A stretch of 64,000 bases of DNA, from contig NZ_JNZZ01000010.1 in NCBI RefSeq assembly GCF_000717645.1, positions 62,001 to 126,000 on the forward strand, in the 5' to 3' direction. This document shows, in pieces, positions 40,811-50,108 of this stretch. Below the pieces are notes generated by a model, which was not told the origin of the DNA, made no database searches, and saw only the letters and a program-made list of their open reading frames with translations. Position 1 is the stretch's first letter. The number at the start of each line of letters is the position of its first letter. Both the position numbers and the translations under genes were made by a program. This DNA comes from Streptomyces californicus. GTDB lineage: Bacteria; Actinomycetota; Actinomycetes; Streptomycetales; Streptomycetaceae.

Positions 40811-43800
40811 CAGCCGCCCCCGCCGGGGTGCGCCGGGGGCCGGCCACCGCCGGGGGGCGGCGCGGGGTCCGTACCGTCGTCCCCGCCGCCCGGTCCCGAG
40901 GCGTGCCCGCCGCCCGTCGCGGAGCCGTATCCGTGTCCGCCGCCGGGCGCGGGCGGCGGGGCGCCCTGCGGGCGCTTCGGATCGGTGGAGACGGTCCGTC
41001 CCGAGACGGAGGCCGCCCGCGCCGCGACCGTGGGAGCCTCCTCGCCCGCCGCGCCGGGCGCGCCGCCGCCCCGGTCCCCGGCGGCCCGCTTGCCGAGCGG
41101 GCCGCGTCCGGCCGTGACCAGTGCGGCGAACAGGCCGATCAGTGCGAGGAGTTGGGCGCTCGCGCTGAAAGCTCCCTCGCCCGCCGCCGTGGTCTCCCCG
41201 GTGCCCACCGCCGCGACGACGCCCGCCGCGGCCATCGCCGCGAACGCGACCGGCGCGAGGAGCCGGGGCCGCAGGTGGGCCACCACGGCGAGGACCGGCA
41301 CCGCCAGGGCCACGGGCCCCGCGATCACCACCCCCACCAGGGTGAGCGCCACCGTGCCGAGGACCGGGCCGGGACCCGGCGGCACCGACCGCCCCTCGGC
41401 CGCGTACGGCTCCGCGTCCCGCCGCCGCCCAAAGGCGAGCCCCGCCAGCACCAGGAGCAGCACCCCGGCGCCGATGAGCCCCACCTGGTAGATCCGGGCC
41501 GGCTCGTACTCCAGGGTGACCGTGCCGCCCTCGCCCTCCGGGACCAGGAACGCCTGCTGCCAGCCGTCGATCCGCAGCGGCGCCAGCTCCTTCCCGTCCA
41601 GCGTGGCCTTCCATCCCTCGTTGTGGTTCTCGTGGATCTGCAGATAGGACGCCTCGCCCGCGCCGACGGAGACGGTGCGCCGGTCGCCGTCGCCCCGCAC
41701 CGACTCCACCGGCCGGGGCGTGGCCGCGGCCCCGGAGTCGCCGGTGCCCAGCGTGACGTCGGTGATCACGAGCGGGCCCGCGTCCCCGGCCTCGACGGTG
41801 GTGGACGTGGCGGCCAGCTCCACCGTGCCGCCCTTCGTGCAGGGCGTCACCTCGATCGGACGGCGCTGCGTCAGATCCCGTACCAGGCCCTCGGCCCGGG
41901 TCTCCAGGAACGTGCCGCCGACTGACAGCACCGGGCCCTTACCGCAGGGCAGCTCGAAGGCCGTGCCGGGCTTCGGCTGCGGCGTGCGGTACTCCTCCAG
42001 CGCCGGGATGTGGATCTCGCTCAGCCCGACCGGCAGCTGCAACCGGTCGTCGGCCACCGGGTTGTGGACCGTCAGCGGAGCCTGCCGCGAGATGGTGATG
42101 TCCAGCCGGTCGGTCCTGATCGGGGAGAAGCGGGCCATCCCGTTCTCGTCCACGGCGGCCACCGCCGTCCCGTCCGGCGAGCTGATCTGCACCTGTTCGG
42201 GACGGGTGGAGAGCCCGCCCGCCGCGGCGAAGACGATCTCCCCGACCTCCTTCTTCTCCGGCCACGACAGATGCAGGACGGGGCGTTCGCCCGCGATCCA
42301 CGCCGTGGTCAGGTCCCCGTCGGTCAGATTGCGCGCGCTGAGGCCGGTGCCGAGCCGCGCCGTGGAGTCTGCGCTCACCTCGATCCGGTCCCGCTCGCCC
42401 GTCAGCTCGAACAGCAGCTTGTCCAAGGCGTCGCCGGGCACCGGCACCGCGCTCGCCGAGAGCCGGTACGCGCCCGGCTCGCGCGGGGTGAACTGCCGGT
42501 GCAGGCCCACCTCGGCCGCCACCGACGACAGTCCGCCCGGGTCGCTGCCCCGCCGCAGCGAGTAGACCGTCGAGTCGGCCCCCTCACGCGGCGCGTCGGA
42601 CGGCAGCTCCAGCATCCGGGTCACCCGCACCCCGGGGATCGCGATGTCGGTGAACCCCGCGCCCGTCAGCCCCGGCCGCCCCTGCTGGGACTCCAGGATC
42701 GTCACCTTCAGCCAGGCCGCCCGCCCCACGGGCGCGGCCACCGTCTGCGCGGAGCCGTCGGGCCGCAGCGGGCTGTCCGCGGAGCCCTGGTCGGTCTCGA
42801 CCCGCACCACGGTCGGCGCGGCCCGCACGTCGGCGCTCGGCAGCGGAGTCACCTGGAGCGAGCCCGGGACGTCCGTGGGGCCCGTGAAGTCGATCCGCAC
42901 CCACTCGTTCTCGGGCGAGCCGGGCGACCCCTCCGCCCAGCCGGTCTCCGGGTCGCCGTCGAAGGCGTTGACCGGGTCGTACTGCGGCAGATGGAACAGC
43001 CAGTTGCCCACCGAGGAGGCGCTGACCCCCTTCGCGCCCCGCAGCACGGCCGTCGTCTGGTGCTCCGTACCGGCCGACGGCAGGATCTGCCGGGGAGCGC
43101 GGCCCGGGTCCTGCGCTGCCTGCGCGGCGTTGCGCTCGTCGGCGGTGTACGTGTACGAGGTGTTGGAGTTGACCAGCCCGAACCGGGTGTCGGCGCGCCG
43201 CAGCCCGTCGCCCGCCGCGTACAGCGACGGCCGCCCCAGGCCCGGGTGCGCGTCACCGGCCAGCACGGCCGGCCGTCCTTCCAGCGCCCCGCCCGCCGAC
43301 AGCGGCAGCAGCGACTCCGGCCCGCCGGACACGACGGCCGTCGCGGCCACCGGCGCGGTGCCCGCCCGCCCCGGGCGCTCCGTCCCGGCGGGCGGCGCGT
43401 AGATCTCCACGGCCCGCTGCCGGGGGTAGAGCCCCTCGACCTGCACGGGGGTGTCCGCCGCGATGCGGCCGCCGGTCATCACGGGGCCGAAGCCGGTGAC
43501 CCGCCGGTACCCGGACGCCTCCAGCGTGCGCTTCACCGTCGCCGTCGGGACGTAACCGAGCTGGTCGGGGTCCAGATCGTTGCGGACCACCACGTGGTGC
43601 AGCCCGGCCCGGTTCAGGAACCGGCTCAGCCCGGGCACTTCGCCGCCCGTCGTCAGGGCCTGCTCGACCGCGTCCATCGCCCGCCGGTTGCCCGGCGTGC
43701 CGAAGGGCACGTAGTCCCGCTGCCCCCACGGCGAGTCCGCCAGCACGTCGAGCGGCTGGTCGATGGGGGAGCCCCAGGTGTAGAGGCCGTGCGCGGTCGC

Positions 43801-45225
43801 GGGGACCACCAGGGCCCGGTCGTCGGGCGCGTTCTTCTCCAGCCACTCACCGGTGGTCTCCCAGTACGCGGGCAGCCTCTCGAACGAACCCGGCTGCAGG
43901 ATCGAGCCGTTGACGTACGGCCAGACGAGCCCCGGCAGCACGATCACGGCGGCGGCCAGCGGAGCCAGCCGGCCCGACCGGGGCGCGCCCCGTCCGCCGC
44001 GCGCCGCGGCGGCGGCCGAAGCCACCGCCGTCAGATGCGCGAGCCCCAGCGCCAGGGCGAGCGCCACGCCCGTCTGGAACTTGTAGATGTTGCGGAACGG
44101 CACCAGCCACCCGTCCAGCCAGCTCTGGACGGTCCCGTGGAACAGCCCGCCCAGCGCACCGCCGTACCCGGCGAGCGTGACCAGCGCGACGCACAGCACC
44201 GTCAGCACCAGCCAGCGGCGCTCGGGCAGATCGCGCCGGGCCAGCCCCGCCAGCCCCAGAGCGGCGGCGAGCGCCGACCCGAGGACGGTGACGGCCGCCG
44301 TGGCGACGGTCCAGCCGGCGGGCAGCCACGCCTCGCCGAAGTTCAGATAGCCCACCCAGTTGCCGCCGCCGCGCAGCATCTCCGTCGCCGACATGGTCGT
44401 CGTCGTGGTGTACGAGGACTCCACGTACGGCATGAAGTTCTCGCCGAACGTCCCGAGCAGCAGCAGCGGAACGATCCACCAGGCGGTCGCCAGGACCACG
44501 CCCGGGATCCACCACGCCAGCAGCGCGCGCTTGCGCGGACCGCCCGGCCGGGACAGCAGGTACAGCCCGACCGGCAGCAGCGAGGCCAGTGTGGAGGCGG
44601 CGTTGACCCCGCCCATCAGCGGGATCAGCAGCGCCGACCGCGCGGCCGCCGGCCTCGGCGCCAGACGCGGGTCCGTCAGCGGCAGCAGCACCCACGGCAG
44701 CAGCGCTCCCGGCAGGGCCGCCGCCGAGGTCGAGCCCACGACGATCGTGAACGTCGGCCACAGCCCGTACACCGCGGCGCCCAGCAGCCGGGTCGCCGGG
44801 GAACCGACGGCCAGCCGCTCCGCCAGCCGCAGCGCGCCCCAGAACGCCGTCGCCACGATCAGCGACAGCCAGAGCCGCTCCGCGAGCCACACCGGTACGT
44901 TCAGCAGGTCGGCGGCCCCGTAGTACGGCAGCATCGGGACGGCGTAGCCCACGTACTGGTCGGCGATCCCGCCGAACCCGGCCCGGCTGTGCCACAGTTC
45001 GCCCAGATCGCTCAGGAAGCGCCACGGGTCCACGACGACGCCGAGCTTGGTGTCGAACGTCATCCGCCCCGGGGACACCGCGAGGAACGCCGCGAACACG
45101 GCGGCCCAGAAGCCCAGCAGCCACCGCCGGGAGCGCGGCGGGGGCGGGCCGGCGGCCGAGCCGGGCTCCACGGGGCCCGTGCCCCCCGGGGCCGTGGACC
45201 GGGGTGGGAGGACAGCGCTGGTCAT
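40810..45225 (-). CDS. AftD-like arabinofuranosyltransferase (DUF3367), very large membrane protein
   Basis: 1471 residues. The N-terminal GT-C membrane domain has a cytoplasmic Pro-rich leader, then helices from about residue 35 and the first periplasmic loop RMTFDTKLGVVVDPWRFLSD with the Asp residues expected in AftD-like enzymes. About a dozen helices span to about 450. A long beta-rich extracytoplasmic region (about 450-1320) contains DUF3367 and discoidin/CBM-like stretches (NAFDGDPETGWAEGSPGSPE). A last membrane bundle closes the C-terminus. Mycobacterial AftD adds arabinofuranose from decaprenyl-phospho-arabinose. ATG 45225 (MTSAVLPP) overlaps the upstream methyltransferase by four bases. 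Confidence 0.88.
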   Translation of the reverse strand: MTSAVLPPRSTAPGGTGPVEPGSAAGPPPPRSRRWLLGFWAAVFAAFLAVSPGRMTFDTKLGVVVDPWRFLSDLGELWHSRAGFGGIADQYVGYAVPMLPYYGAADLLNVPVWLAERLWLSLIVATAFWGALRLAERLAVGSPATRLLGAAVYGLWPTFTIVVGSTSAAALPGALLPWVLLPLTDPRLAPRPAAARSALLIPLMGGVNAASTLASLLPVGLYLLSRPGGPRKRALLAWWIPGVVLATAWWIVPLLLLGTFGENFMPYVESSYTTTTTMSATEMLRGGGNWVGYLNFGEAWLPAGWTVATAAVTVLGSALAAALGLAGLARRDLPERRWLVLTVLCVALVTLAGYGGALGGLFHGTVQSWLDGWLVPFRNIYKFQTGVALALALGLAHLTAVASAAAAARGGRGAPRSGRLAPLAAAVIVLPGLVWPYVNGSILQPGSFERLPAYWETTGEWLEKNAPDDRALVVPATAHGLYTWGSPIDQPLDVLADSPWGQRDYVPFGTPGNRRAMDAVEQALTTGGEVPGLSRFLNRAGLHHVVVRNDLDPDQLGYVPTATVKRTLEASGYRRVTGFGPVMTGGRIAADTPVQVEGLYPRQRAVEIYAPPAGTERPGRAGTAPVAATAVVSGGPESLLPLSAGGALEGRPAVLAGDAHPGLGRPSLYAAGDGLRRADTRFGLVNSNTSYTYTADERNAAQAAQDPGRAPRQILPSAGTEHQTTAVLRGAKGVSASSVGNWLFHLPQYDPVNAFDGDPETGWAEGSPGSPENEWVRIDFTGPTDVPGSLQVTPLPSADVRAAPTVVRVETDQGSADSPLRPDGSAQTVAAPVGRAAWLKVTILESQQGRPGLTGAGFTDIAIPGVRVTRMLELPSDAPREGADSTVYSLRRGSDPGGLSSVAAEVGLHRQFTPREPGAYRLSASAVPVPGDALDKLLFELTGERDRIEVSADSTARLGTGLSARNLTDGDLTTAWIAGERPVLHLSWPEKKEVGEIVFAAAGGLSTRPEQVQISSPDGTAVAAVDENGMARFSPIRTDRLDITISRQAPLTVHNPVADDRLQLPVGLSEIHIPALEEYRTPQPKPGTAFELPCGKGPVLSVGGTFLETRAEGLVRDLTQRRPIEVTPCTKGGTVELAATSTTVEAGDAGPLVITDVTLGTGDSGAAATPRPVESVRGDGDRRTVSVGAGEASYLQIHENHNEGWKATLDGKELAPLRIDGWQQAFLVPEGEGGTVTLEYEPARIYQVGLIGAGVLLLVLAGLAFGRRRDAEPYAAEGRSVPPGPGPVLGTVALTLVGVVIAGPVALAVPVLAVVAHLRPRLLAPVAFAAMAAAGVVAAVGTGETTAAGEGAFSASAQLLALIGLFAALVTAGRGPLGKRAAGDRGGGAPGAAGEEAPTVAARAASVSGRTVSTDPKRPQGAPPPAPGGGHGYGSATGGGHASGPGGGDDGTDPAPPPGGGRPPAHPGGGG

Positions 45226-45941
45226 GAACACCGCCGGAGAATGAGGAGGAGGTTCCAGGTGGCGAACTCCCGCAGGAGGGGGATCCGCGGCACGAGCTGG
45301 GGGAGGACGGGCCAGTAGCGCGACCGCGCGGAGAGCACCGCCACGTCGGAGCGGCCCCGGACGTGGCGCAGCGTCTCGCCGACGCCGATCGCGAACAGGT
45401 TCTCGCCGAGCCGGTGCTTGGCGGGCCTCCCGGTGCGCCGCTCGTAGCGGCGCCGGGCGCGGTCGGCGCCGAAGTAGTGCCAGGGCGCCCACTCGTGGCC
45501 GCCCCACGGGGAGAGCCAGTTGGTGTACGAGACGTAGATGAGGCCGCCGGGGCGGGTCACCCGCGCCATCTCGCCGAGGAAGGTGTGCGGATCGGCGACG
45601 TGCTCCAGCACGTTGGAGGAGAAGCAGACGTCGGCCGCGCCGTCGGCGAGCGGCAGCAGATAGCCGTCGGCGACGACGGTGTCCGCGCGCTGCCCGGGGC
45701 CGATCTCCGCCGGATCCGGCTCGAAGAGGTAGCCCTGGGCGCCGCGCCGCCGGAACTCCCGGGTGAAGTAGCCGTCGCCGCCGCCGACGTCCACGACGAC
45801 CTTGCCCCGGAGCGGGGTGTGCCGTTCGACCTGGTCGGCCGCGTCCCGGGCGAGGAGGGTGTACGCGGTGGCGGGGTCGGCCCCCTCGCGCAGGAAGGCG
45901 CGGAACAGGGCGGCCGACCGCCGGAACGAGGGGTCCTTCAC
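45222..45941 (-). CDS. Class I SAM-dependent methyltransferase, envelope-cluster type
   Basis: 239 residues. Motif I KVVVDVGGGDGYFTREFRRR (about 47-66), LFEPDPAEI, and ADVCFSSNVLEHVADPHTFL (about 103-122) with the EHV signature of sugar/lipid methyltransferases. The stretch YTNWLSPWGGHEWAPWHYFG is characteristic of a group next to actinobacterial glycan genes. The GTG start at 45941 overlaps the glycosyltransferase stop (GTGA). It overlaps the AftD-like gene by four bases at its 3' end. Confidence 0.87.
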   Translation of the reverse strand: MKDPSFRRSAALFRAFLREGADPATAYTLLARDAADQVERHTPLRGKVVVDVGGGDGYFTREFRRRGAQGYLFEPDPAEIGPGQRADTVVADGYLLPLADGAADVCFSSNVLEHVADPHTFLGEMARVTRPGGLIYVSYTNWLSPWGGHEWAPWHYFGADRARRRYERRTGRPAKHRLGENLFAIGVGETLRHVRGRSDVAVLSARSRYWPVLPQLVPRIPLLREFATWNLLLILRRCS

Positions 45942-47119
45942 GCGCTCGCGCCCATCGCCGGGGCCTTCGCGCCGGCCGGCGCAGCGGCCGTCGCCTCGGC
46001 GGCCACCGCGGCGAACCGGCGCACGCTGGAGGCCCACCGGTACTCGGCGGCGCGCTCGCGGGCCGCCCTGCCCATCGCCTCGCGCCGCCCGTCGTCCAGC
46101 GCCAGCGCGCACCAGGCGGCGGCGAAGGAGGACGCGCCCCGCGCGAGGACGCCGGTGACCCCGTCCTCGACGGAGTCGCGCAGCCCCGGCACGTCGAAGC
46201 CGAGGGTCGGCGTGGACCGGGCCGCCGCCTCCGTGACGACGAGCCCCCAGCCCTCCACGGCCGCCGGGTGCAGCAGCAGCCAGGAGGCGCACAGCAGCCG
46301 GTGCTTCTCCGCCTCGGTCACATGACCGGCGAACTCCACGCCAGGACCGGCCAGTTGCTCCAACCGGGCGCGCTCGGGGCCGTCGCCGACGATGACGAGC
46401 CGGCCGCCCGTGACCGGCCGGACCCGCTCCCAGAGCTGGAGCAGCAGATCGATGCGCTTGTAGTCGACGAGCCGGCCCAGCGCCACGAACAGCGGCGTGG
46501 CGGAGCGCTCGCCCTGCGGGGCGGGCTCCCGCACCCCGTTGTGCACCACCCTGATCCGGCTGGCGGGGACGCCCAGTTCGCGCAGGGCGCCCGCCGTGGA
46601 CGGGGAGACCGCGATCATCAGGTGGTCGCGGTAGGCGCGGGAGAGCGCCCAGTGTTCGAGCCTGCGCCCGGCACGGGCCACGGGCGCCGGGAACCGCATG
46701 TCCCACAGGTCGGTGTGCACGTGGTTGACCAGGCAGACCGTCGGCCCCCGGTGCCAGAGCGGAGCCAGGTACGGCATGCCGTTGCAGACCTCGACGAGCA
46801 GGTCGCACGAGCCGATGTGCCGGGCGAACGCGGACCGCGCGCCGACGTAGTGCCCCAGCGCGGAGCCCGCCGACACGACCCGGTAGGGCCGGCGGGCGGC
46901 CCGCCCGCCGCAGAGCAGCGTGACGTCGTGGCCCTGCTCGGTGAGACCGAGGGCGAGCTGGTCGACCAGCAGCTCGGAGCCGCCGGCGGCCGGGTTGCCC
47001 AGGTCGCGGTGGGCGAGGAAGACGATCCGCCCGGGGGCCCCGGGGATCCGGGACGGTGCCGGGCCCTGATCCGGGTGGGGGGCGGCGTCGAACAGTGGGG
47101 GAGATACGTGCTGGGGCAT
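45938..47119 (-). CDS. GT4-family glycosyltransferase
   Basis: 393 residues, GT-B fold. The N-terminal domain begins RIVFLAHRDLGNPAAGGSEL (about 31-50), the usual G-G-x-E nucleotide-sugar loop. The C-terminal donor domain has LVIVGDGPERARLEQLAGPG and the E-x7-E motif EGWGLVVTEAAA (about 290-301). It would transfer a hexose from a nucleotide sugar to a lipid or glycan acceptor on the cytoplasmic side. ATG 47119 (MPQHVSPP) is preferred over 47293, whose extra residues are Pro/Ser-rich. Confidence 0.9.
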   Translation of the reverse strand: MPQHVSPPLFDAAPHPDQGPAPSRIPGAPGRIVFLAHRDLGNPAAGGSELLVDQLALGLTEQGHDVTLLCGGRAARRPYRVVSAGSALGHYVGARSAFARHIGSCDLLVEVCNGMPYLAPLWHRGPTVCLVNHVHTDLWDMRFPAPVARAGRRLEHWALSRAYRDHLMIAVSPSTAGALRELGVPASRIRVVHNGVREPAPQGERSATPLFVALGRLVDYKRIDLLLQLWERVRPVTGGRLVIVGDGPERARLEQLAGPGVEFAGHVTEAEKHRLLCASWLLLHPAAVEGWGLVVTEAAARSTPTLGFDVPGLRDSVEDGVTGVLARGASSFAAAWCALALDDGRREAMGRAARERAAEYRWASSVRRFAAVAAEATAAAPAGAKAPAMGASA

Positions 47120-47338
47120 GCGTGCTCCAACTCGGCTCAAGGTAGGGGGAAGCGGCCCACGGGGGGCGGGGCCGTACGGAAGGGAGGGTGGGGCTCGGGG
47201 TGGGGAAGAGGGCCGGGCGACAGAAGAGGGAGAACGACGGGCAGGGACGAGACCGGGGGCCGTGCTCTGGTGGGGATAGACAGTTTTGGGCACCGGTACG
47301 CCCCCGGCTACTCACCGGTGCAACAACTTGCCGGTGAC

Positions 47339-48322
47339 TCAGGCGCGCGGAATCGTCACCATGTGAGTGTTCTCCTCGTCCGGCTCCGGTCGGCGGCCCC
47401 GGACGAGGAGAACGACGCCCGCGAGGGCGAGCACACCGCCCACCGACGCCGCCCCGGCCGGAGCGGCCGTACCGAGCAGCGCCAGCCGGTCGCTGTCCGC
47501 CGACGCCAGCTCGACCTGCTCGCGCTGGGTCTCCTCGGTGAACTCCACCCGCCCGCTCTCCAGCAGCACCACGGCGTCCTTCTTCGAACCCGGGGCGCGC
47601 AGCGTCTTCTTCGGGCCGATCGCCGCGTTGATGATGCGGCCGGTCCGCCGGTCCACGACCAGCTCGATGCCGCTGTTGGAATACCACTCCTCGGCCAGCA
47701 CCTGAGGCGTCTTCTTCCGGCCCACGAGGACCCCCGGCACCTGGCGGACCCCGGTCCTGGCCGGCTCCACCTCGCCCGTGAAGAGGTAGCCGGAGTAGCC
47801 CTGGACCTCGCGCTCCCCGGCGTACGCGAGGCGCACCACACCGCCGAGCGTGCTGTCCCACCAGCGGTAGGAGCGCCGCTCCACGTCGAAGGGGAACTTG
47901 AGGTACGCCTCCCCGTCGAAGGTCGGGGACTCCTCGCAGCAGTGGACCGGTTCGTTGGTGGAGCGGTCGGTCACCCACCGCTCCAGCGTCCACTGGAGGG
48001 CGTCACGCGGGTCCGACGCGGGCAGGGTGCCGTCGTGGTCGACCGAGGTGGACACGTCCCACACGGCGTTGCCGCTCTTCTCGCTGTCGGCCACGTCACC
48101 GCGCACCCGCCGGGTGATGGTGATCGTCCGGTCCTCGACCGTCTCCACCTCGGAGGTGTCGAAGTAGCTGCCGGTCCCCGTGAAGACGGTGGTGGCGTCG
48201 GTGTCGATGGGGGTGCGCTTGGCGTGCGGCTGGACGTAGTGGACGAGCAGCGGAGCCAGTACGAGCAGGAAGACTCCCGCCCCCAGCAGGACAAGCGACA
48301 GGGGTGAAGCATTGCGGCGCAT
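47339..48322 (-). CDS. DUF3068/PorA-family membrane protein
   Basis: 327 residues. One N-terminal helix (LSLVLLGAGVFLLVLAPLLV, about 8-27), a large extracytoplasmic domain with SYFDTSEVETVEDRTITITR, CCEESPTFDGEAYLKFPFDV and a C-terminal helix (VGGVLALAGVVLLVRGRR). This matches DUF3068, the 'porin PorA' family of actinobacteria; the porin role is established only for short corynebacterial PorA, so the name is loose. ATG 48322 is chosen since the membrane anchor starts there. It is the promoter-proximal gene of the envelope operon; 219 bases separate it from the glycosyltransferase. Confidence 0.85.
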   Translation of the reverse strand: MRRNASPLSLVLLGAGVFLLVLAPLLVHYVQPHAKRTPIDTDATTVFTGTGSYFDTSEVETVEDRTITITRRVRGDVADSEKSGNAVWDVSTSVDHDGTLPASDPRDALQWTLERWVTDRSTNEPVHCCEESPTFDGEAYLKFPFDVERRSYRWWDSTLGGVVRLAYAGEREVQGYSGYLFTGEVEPARTGVRQVPGVLVGRKKTPQVLAEEWYSNSGIELVVDRRTGRIINAAIGPKKTLRAPGSKKDAVVLLESGRVEFTEETQREQVELASADSDRLALLGTAAPAGAASVGGVLALAGVVLLVRGRRPEPDEENTHMVTIPRA

Positions 48323-48505
48323 CCGGGCACTCCTGGGTCGAATCTCTTCGCGGAGGTGCACGGGCCCCGGGCCGGTCAGCCCTTGATTGGCGTGAACAGT
48401 AAGCAAAGCCTTGACGGAATGTCAATGTGCTGTCGACACTGTGTCCGAGCCGGAGGGCCGGGCTGAAGGGGTGGGGACCGTCTTCAGCGAGGAGCTGACC
48501 CGACC

Positions 48506-48658
48506 ATGCGCAGAATCGTCGCCGCCGCAGTCACCGCCCTGGTGGCCGCCACGCTCGCCGTGGGCGCTGCAGTCGGTGCCGTGGCACTGCTCGACGCCAC
48601 TCCCGACCAGCCCAACACCCCTCTGATCAGCTATGACACCTCCCCGGCGGCTCCATGA
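48506..48658 (+). CDS. DUF2613-like membrane micro-protein
   Basis: 50 residues: MRRIVAAAVTALVAATLAVG, then a continuing hydrophobic stretch and a polar tail TPDQPNTPLISYDTSPAAP. It is a single membrane anchor or signal peptide with a short outside tail. Size and layout match DUF2613, the family of mycobacterial Rv0236A, which in mycobacteria lies beside aftD. Here it lies divergent from the AftD-containing operon. GAGGAG stands upstream. Its stop overlaps the PucR start (ATGA 48655-48658). A TTGACG at 48411-48416 could be its -35 element. Confidence 0.75.
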   Translation: MRRIVAAAVTALVAATLAVGAAVGAVALLDATPDQPNTPLISYDTSPAAP

Positions 48659-49860
48659 CCCGCCCGGCCTGGCAGGACGTCCCCCGCTCCAACCTCGACC
48701 GCTTCGAGGAGATCGCCCGGTCCGAGGCGCCGGAACTCGCCCACACGATCCTCTTCCAGATCCGCCGGGAGTACCCCTATCTGCACCTGGTCGAGGACGA
48801 GTCCGGTGAACCGCTGGCCCTGGTCGGCATCCGCCGCGCCATCGAGGGCTTCGTCAGCAACCTCACCGCCGGCGCCCATCCGCGCGTACCGCCGGAGATG
48901 TTCCAGGAGTTCGGCCGGGGCGAGGGGCTGGAAGGCCGCAGCCTCGACGCGCTCCAGGCCATCTACCGCCTCGGCGTCCGGCTCACCTGGCGCAGGCTCG
49001 CCGAGATCGGCCAGCAGGCCGACATCCCCGCGCCCGCCATGTACGAACTGGCTGAATCGGGGTTCGAGTACCTGGACGGGCTGGTGGAGCAGTCGGTACG
49101 GGGCTACGCCGAGGCTGCGGCCCGGCGCGCCAGCGAACGGCTGCGCCTGCAGCGTCAGTTGATCGAGCTCCTGCTGATGGAGCACCGGGGTGACGTCTCC
49201 ATGACCCTGGCCGAGCGGGCCGCCCGCATCGGCTGGGAGCTGCCGGAGACGATCGCGGTGGGCGTGCTGATGCGCCCGGCGCGCGAGGCGGTGGCCCCGG
49301 CGGTGGGCCAGGGCGTCCTGCTGGAGATGGAGAGCGAGCAGCCGCGCATGGTCATCCCGGAGCCGGAGACCGCCGGGAGGGCGGAGACCCTGCGGCGGGC
49401 GACGGCCGGCTGGTCCGGGGCGATCGGCCCGCCGGTCCCGCTGGCCGCCGCGGCGACCTCGCTGCGCTGGGCGGAGACCGCCGTCCAGCTGATCAAGAAG
49501 GGGCTGCTGCCGCAGGGCGAGGTGCTGTACTGCACCGAGCGGACGGAGGAGCTGCTCCTGCTGCCCGCCGAGGACCTGATCGACGCCGCCGCCCGGCGCT
49601 GCCTCGCCCCGCTCGACGGCCTCAGCGCCACCCAGTCGCGCCGGCTGGCCGAAACCCTGCTCGCCTGGATCGAGACCCCCGGCGGCGCGCCCGAGGTGGC
49701 CGCCCGGCTCGGTGTCCACCCGCAGACGGCGCGCTACCGGCTGCGGCAGATCCGCGAGCTGTGGGGCGACGCCATCGACGAGGCGGACCAGCGCTTCGAG
49801 ATGCTGCTGGTGCTGCGCGCCCTGCGGCTGCGGGGCGACCTCGCCCCGGCCCAGGACTGA
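48655..49860 (+). CDS. PucR/CdaR-type transcriptional regulator
   Basis: 401 residues. An N-terminal helical RsbRD/PucR-like region (LAHTILFQIRREYPYLHLVE), a central GGDEF-like degenerate domain, and the C-terminal PucR HTH (HTH_30): PEVAARLGVHPQTARYRLRQ (about 345-364), then IRELWGDAIDEADQRFEMLL. Such regulators sense metabolites and control catabolic or secondary-metabolism genes. Translation is coupled to the upstream DUF2613 micro-protein, an unusual partner. Targets unknown. Confidence 0.88.
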   Translation: MTRPAWQDVPRSNLDRFEEIARSEAPELAHTILFQIRREYPYLHLVEDESGEPLALVGIRRAIEGFVSNLTAGAHPRVPPEMFQEFGRGEGLEGRSLDALQAIYRLGVRLTWRRLAEIGQQADIPAPAMYELAESGFEYLDGLVEQSVRGYAEAAARRASERLRLQRQLIELLLMEHRGDVSMTLAERAARIGWELPETIAVGVLMRPAREAVAPAVGQGVLLEMESEQPRMVIPEPETAGRAETLRRATAGWSGAIGPPVPLAAAATSLRWAETAVQLIKKGLLPQGEVLYCTERTEELLLLPAEDLIDAAARRCLAPLDGLSATQSRRLAETLLAWIETPGGAPEVAARLGVHPQTARYRLRQIRELWGDAIDEADQRFEMLLVLRALRLRGDLAPAQD

Positions 49861-49861
49861 A

Positions 49862-50073
49862 CCGTACGCCGGGCCCCGGGGCCGAGACCGTGCGCCGTAC
49901 GCCGGGCCCCGGGCCCCGGGCCCCGGGCCGAGACTGTACGCCGGGCCCCGGGCCGAGACCGTGCGCCGGGCCTGGGCCCGGGGTCGACGCCGTACGCCGG
50001 GCCGGGACCGGGCCGCGTACGCCGGGCCCCCGGCCGGGACGGGCTCCGTACGCCGGAGTCCGGGTCCGGGAGC
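49862..50073. repeat. Degenerate GC-rich tandem repeat cluster between convergent genes
   Basis: The core GTACGCCGG recurs at 49864, 49897, 49936, 49992, 50017 and 50048, with a GTGCGCCGG variant near 49961. Spacing is 25-39 bases, mostly followed by GCCCCGGGCCGAGAC-like sequence. Units are imperfect and unequal. The region fills most of the 248-base gap between the PucR stop and the SDR stop and could act as a bidirectional terminator. Confidence 0.65.
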
Positions 50074-50108
50074 GGGTGCCGCGGACCCGGGGCGCCCGGC
50101 GGACGGGA

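Noticed and set aside
42010..45318. 1102-codon plus-strand frame across the AftD-like gene
   Set aside because: Arg/Gly/Pro-rich shadow of the real minus-strand gene.
49862..50073. Repeat array considered as CRISPR
   Set aside because: Repeats are short, unequal and self-similar in the spacers; no cas genes.
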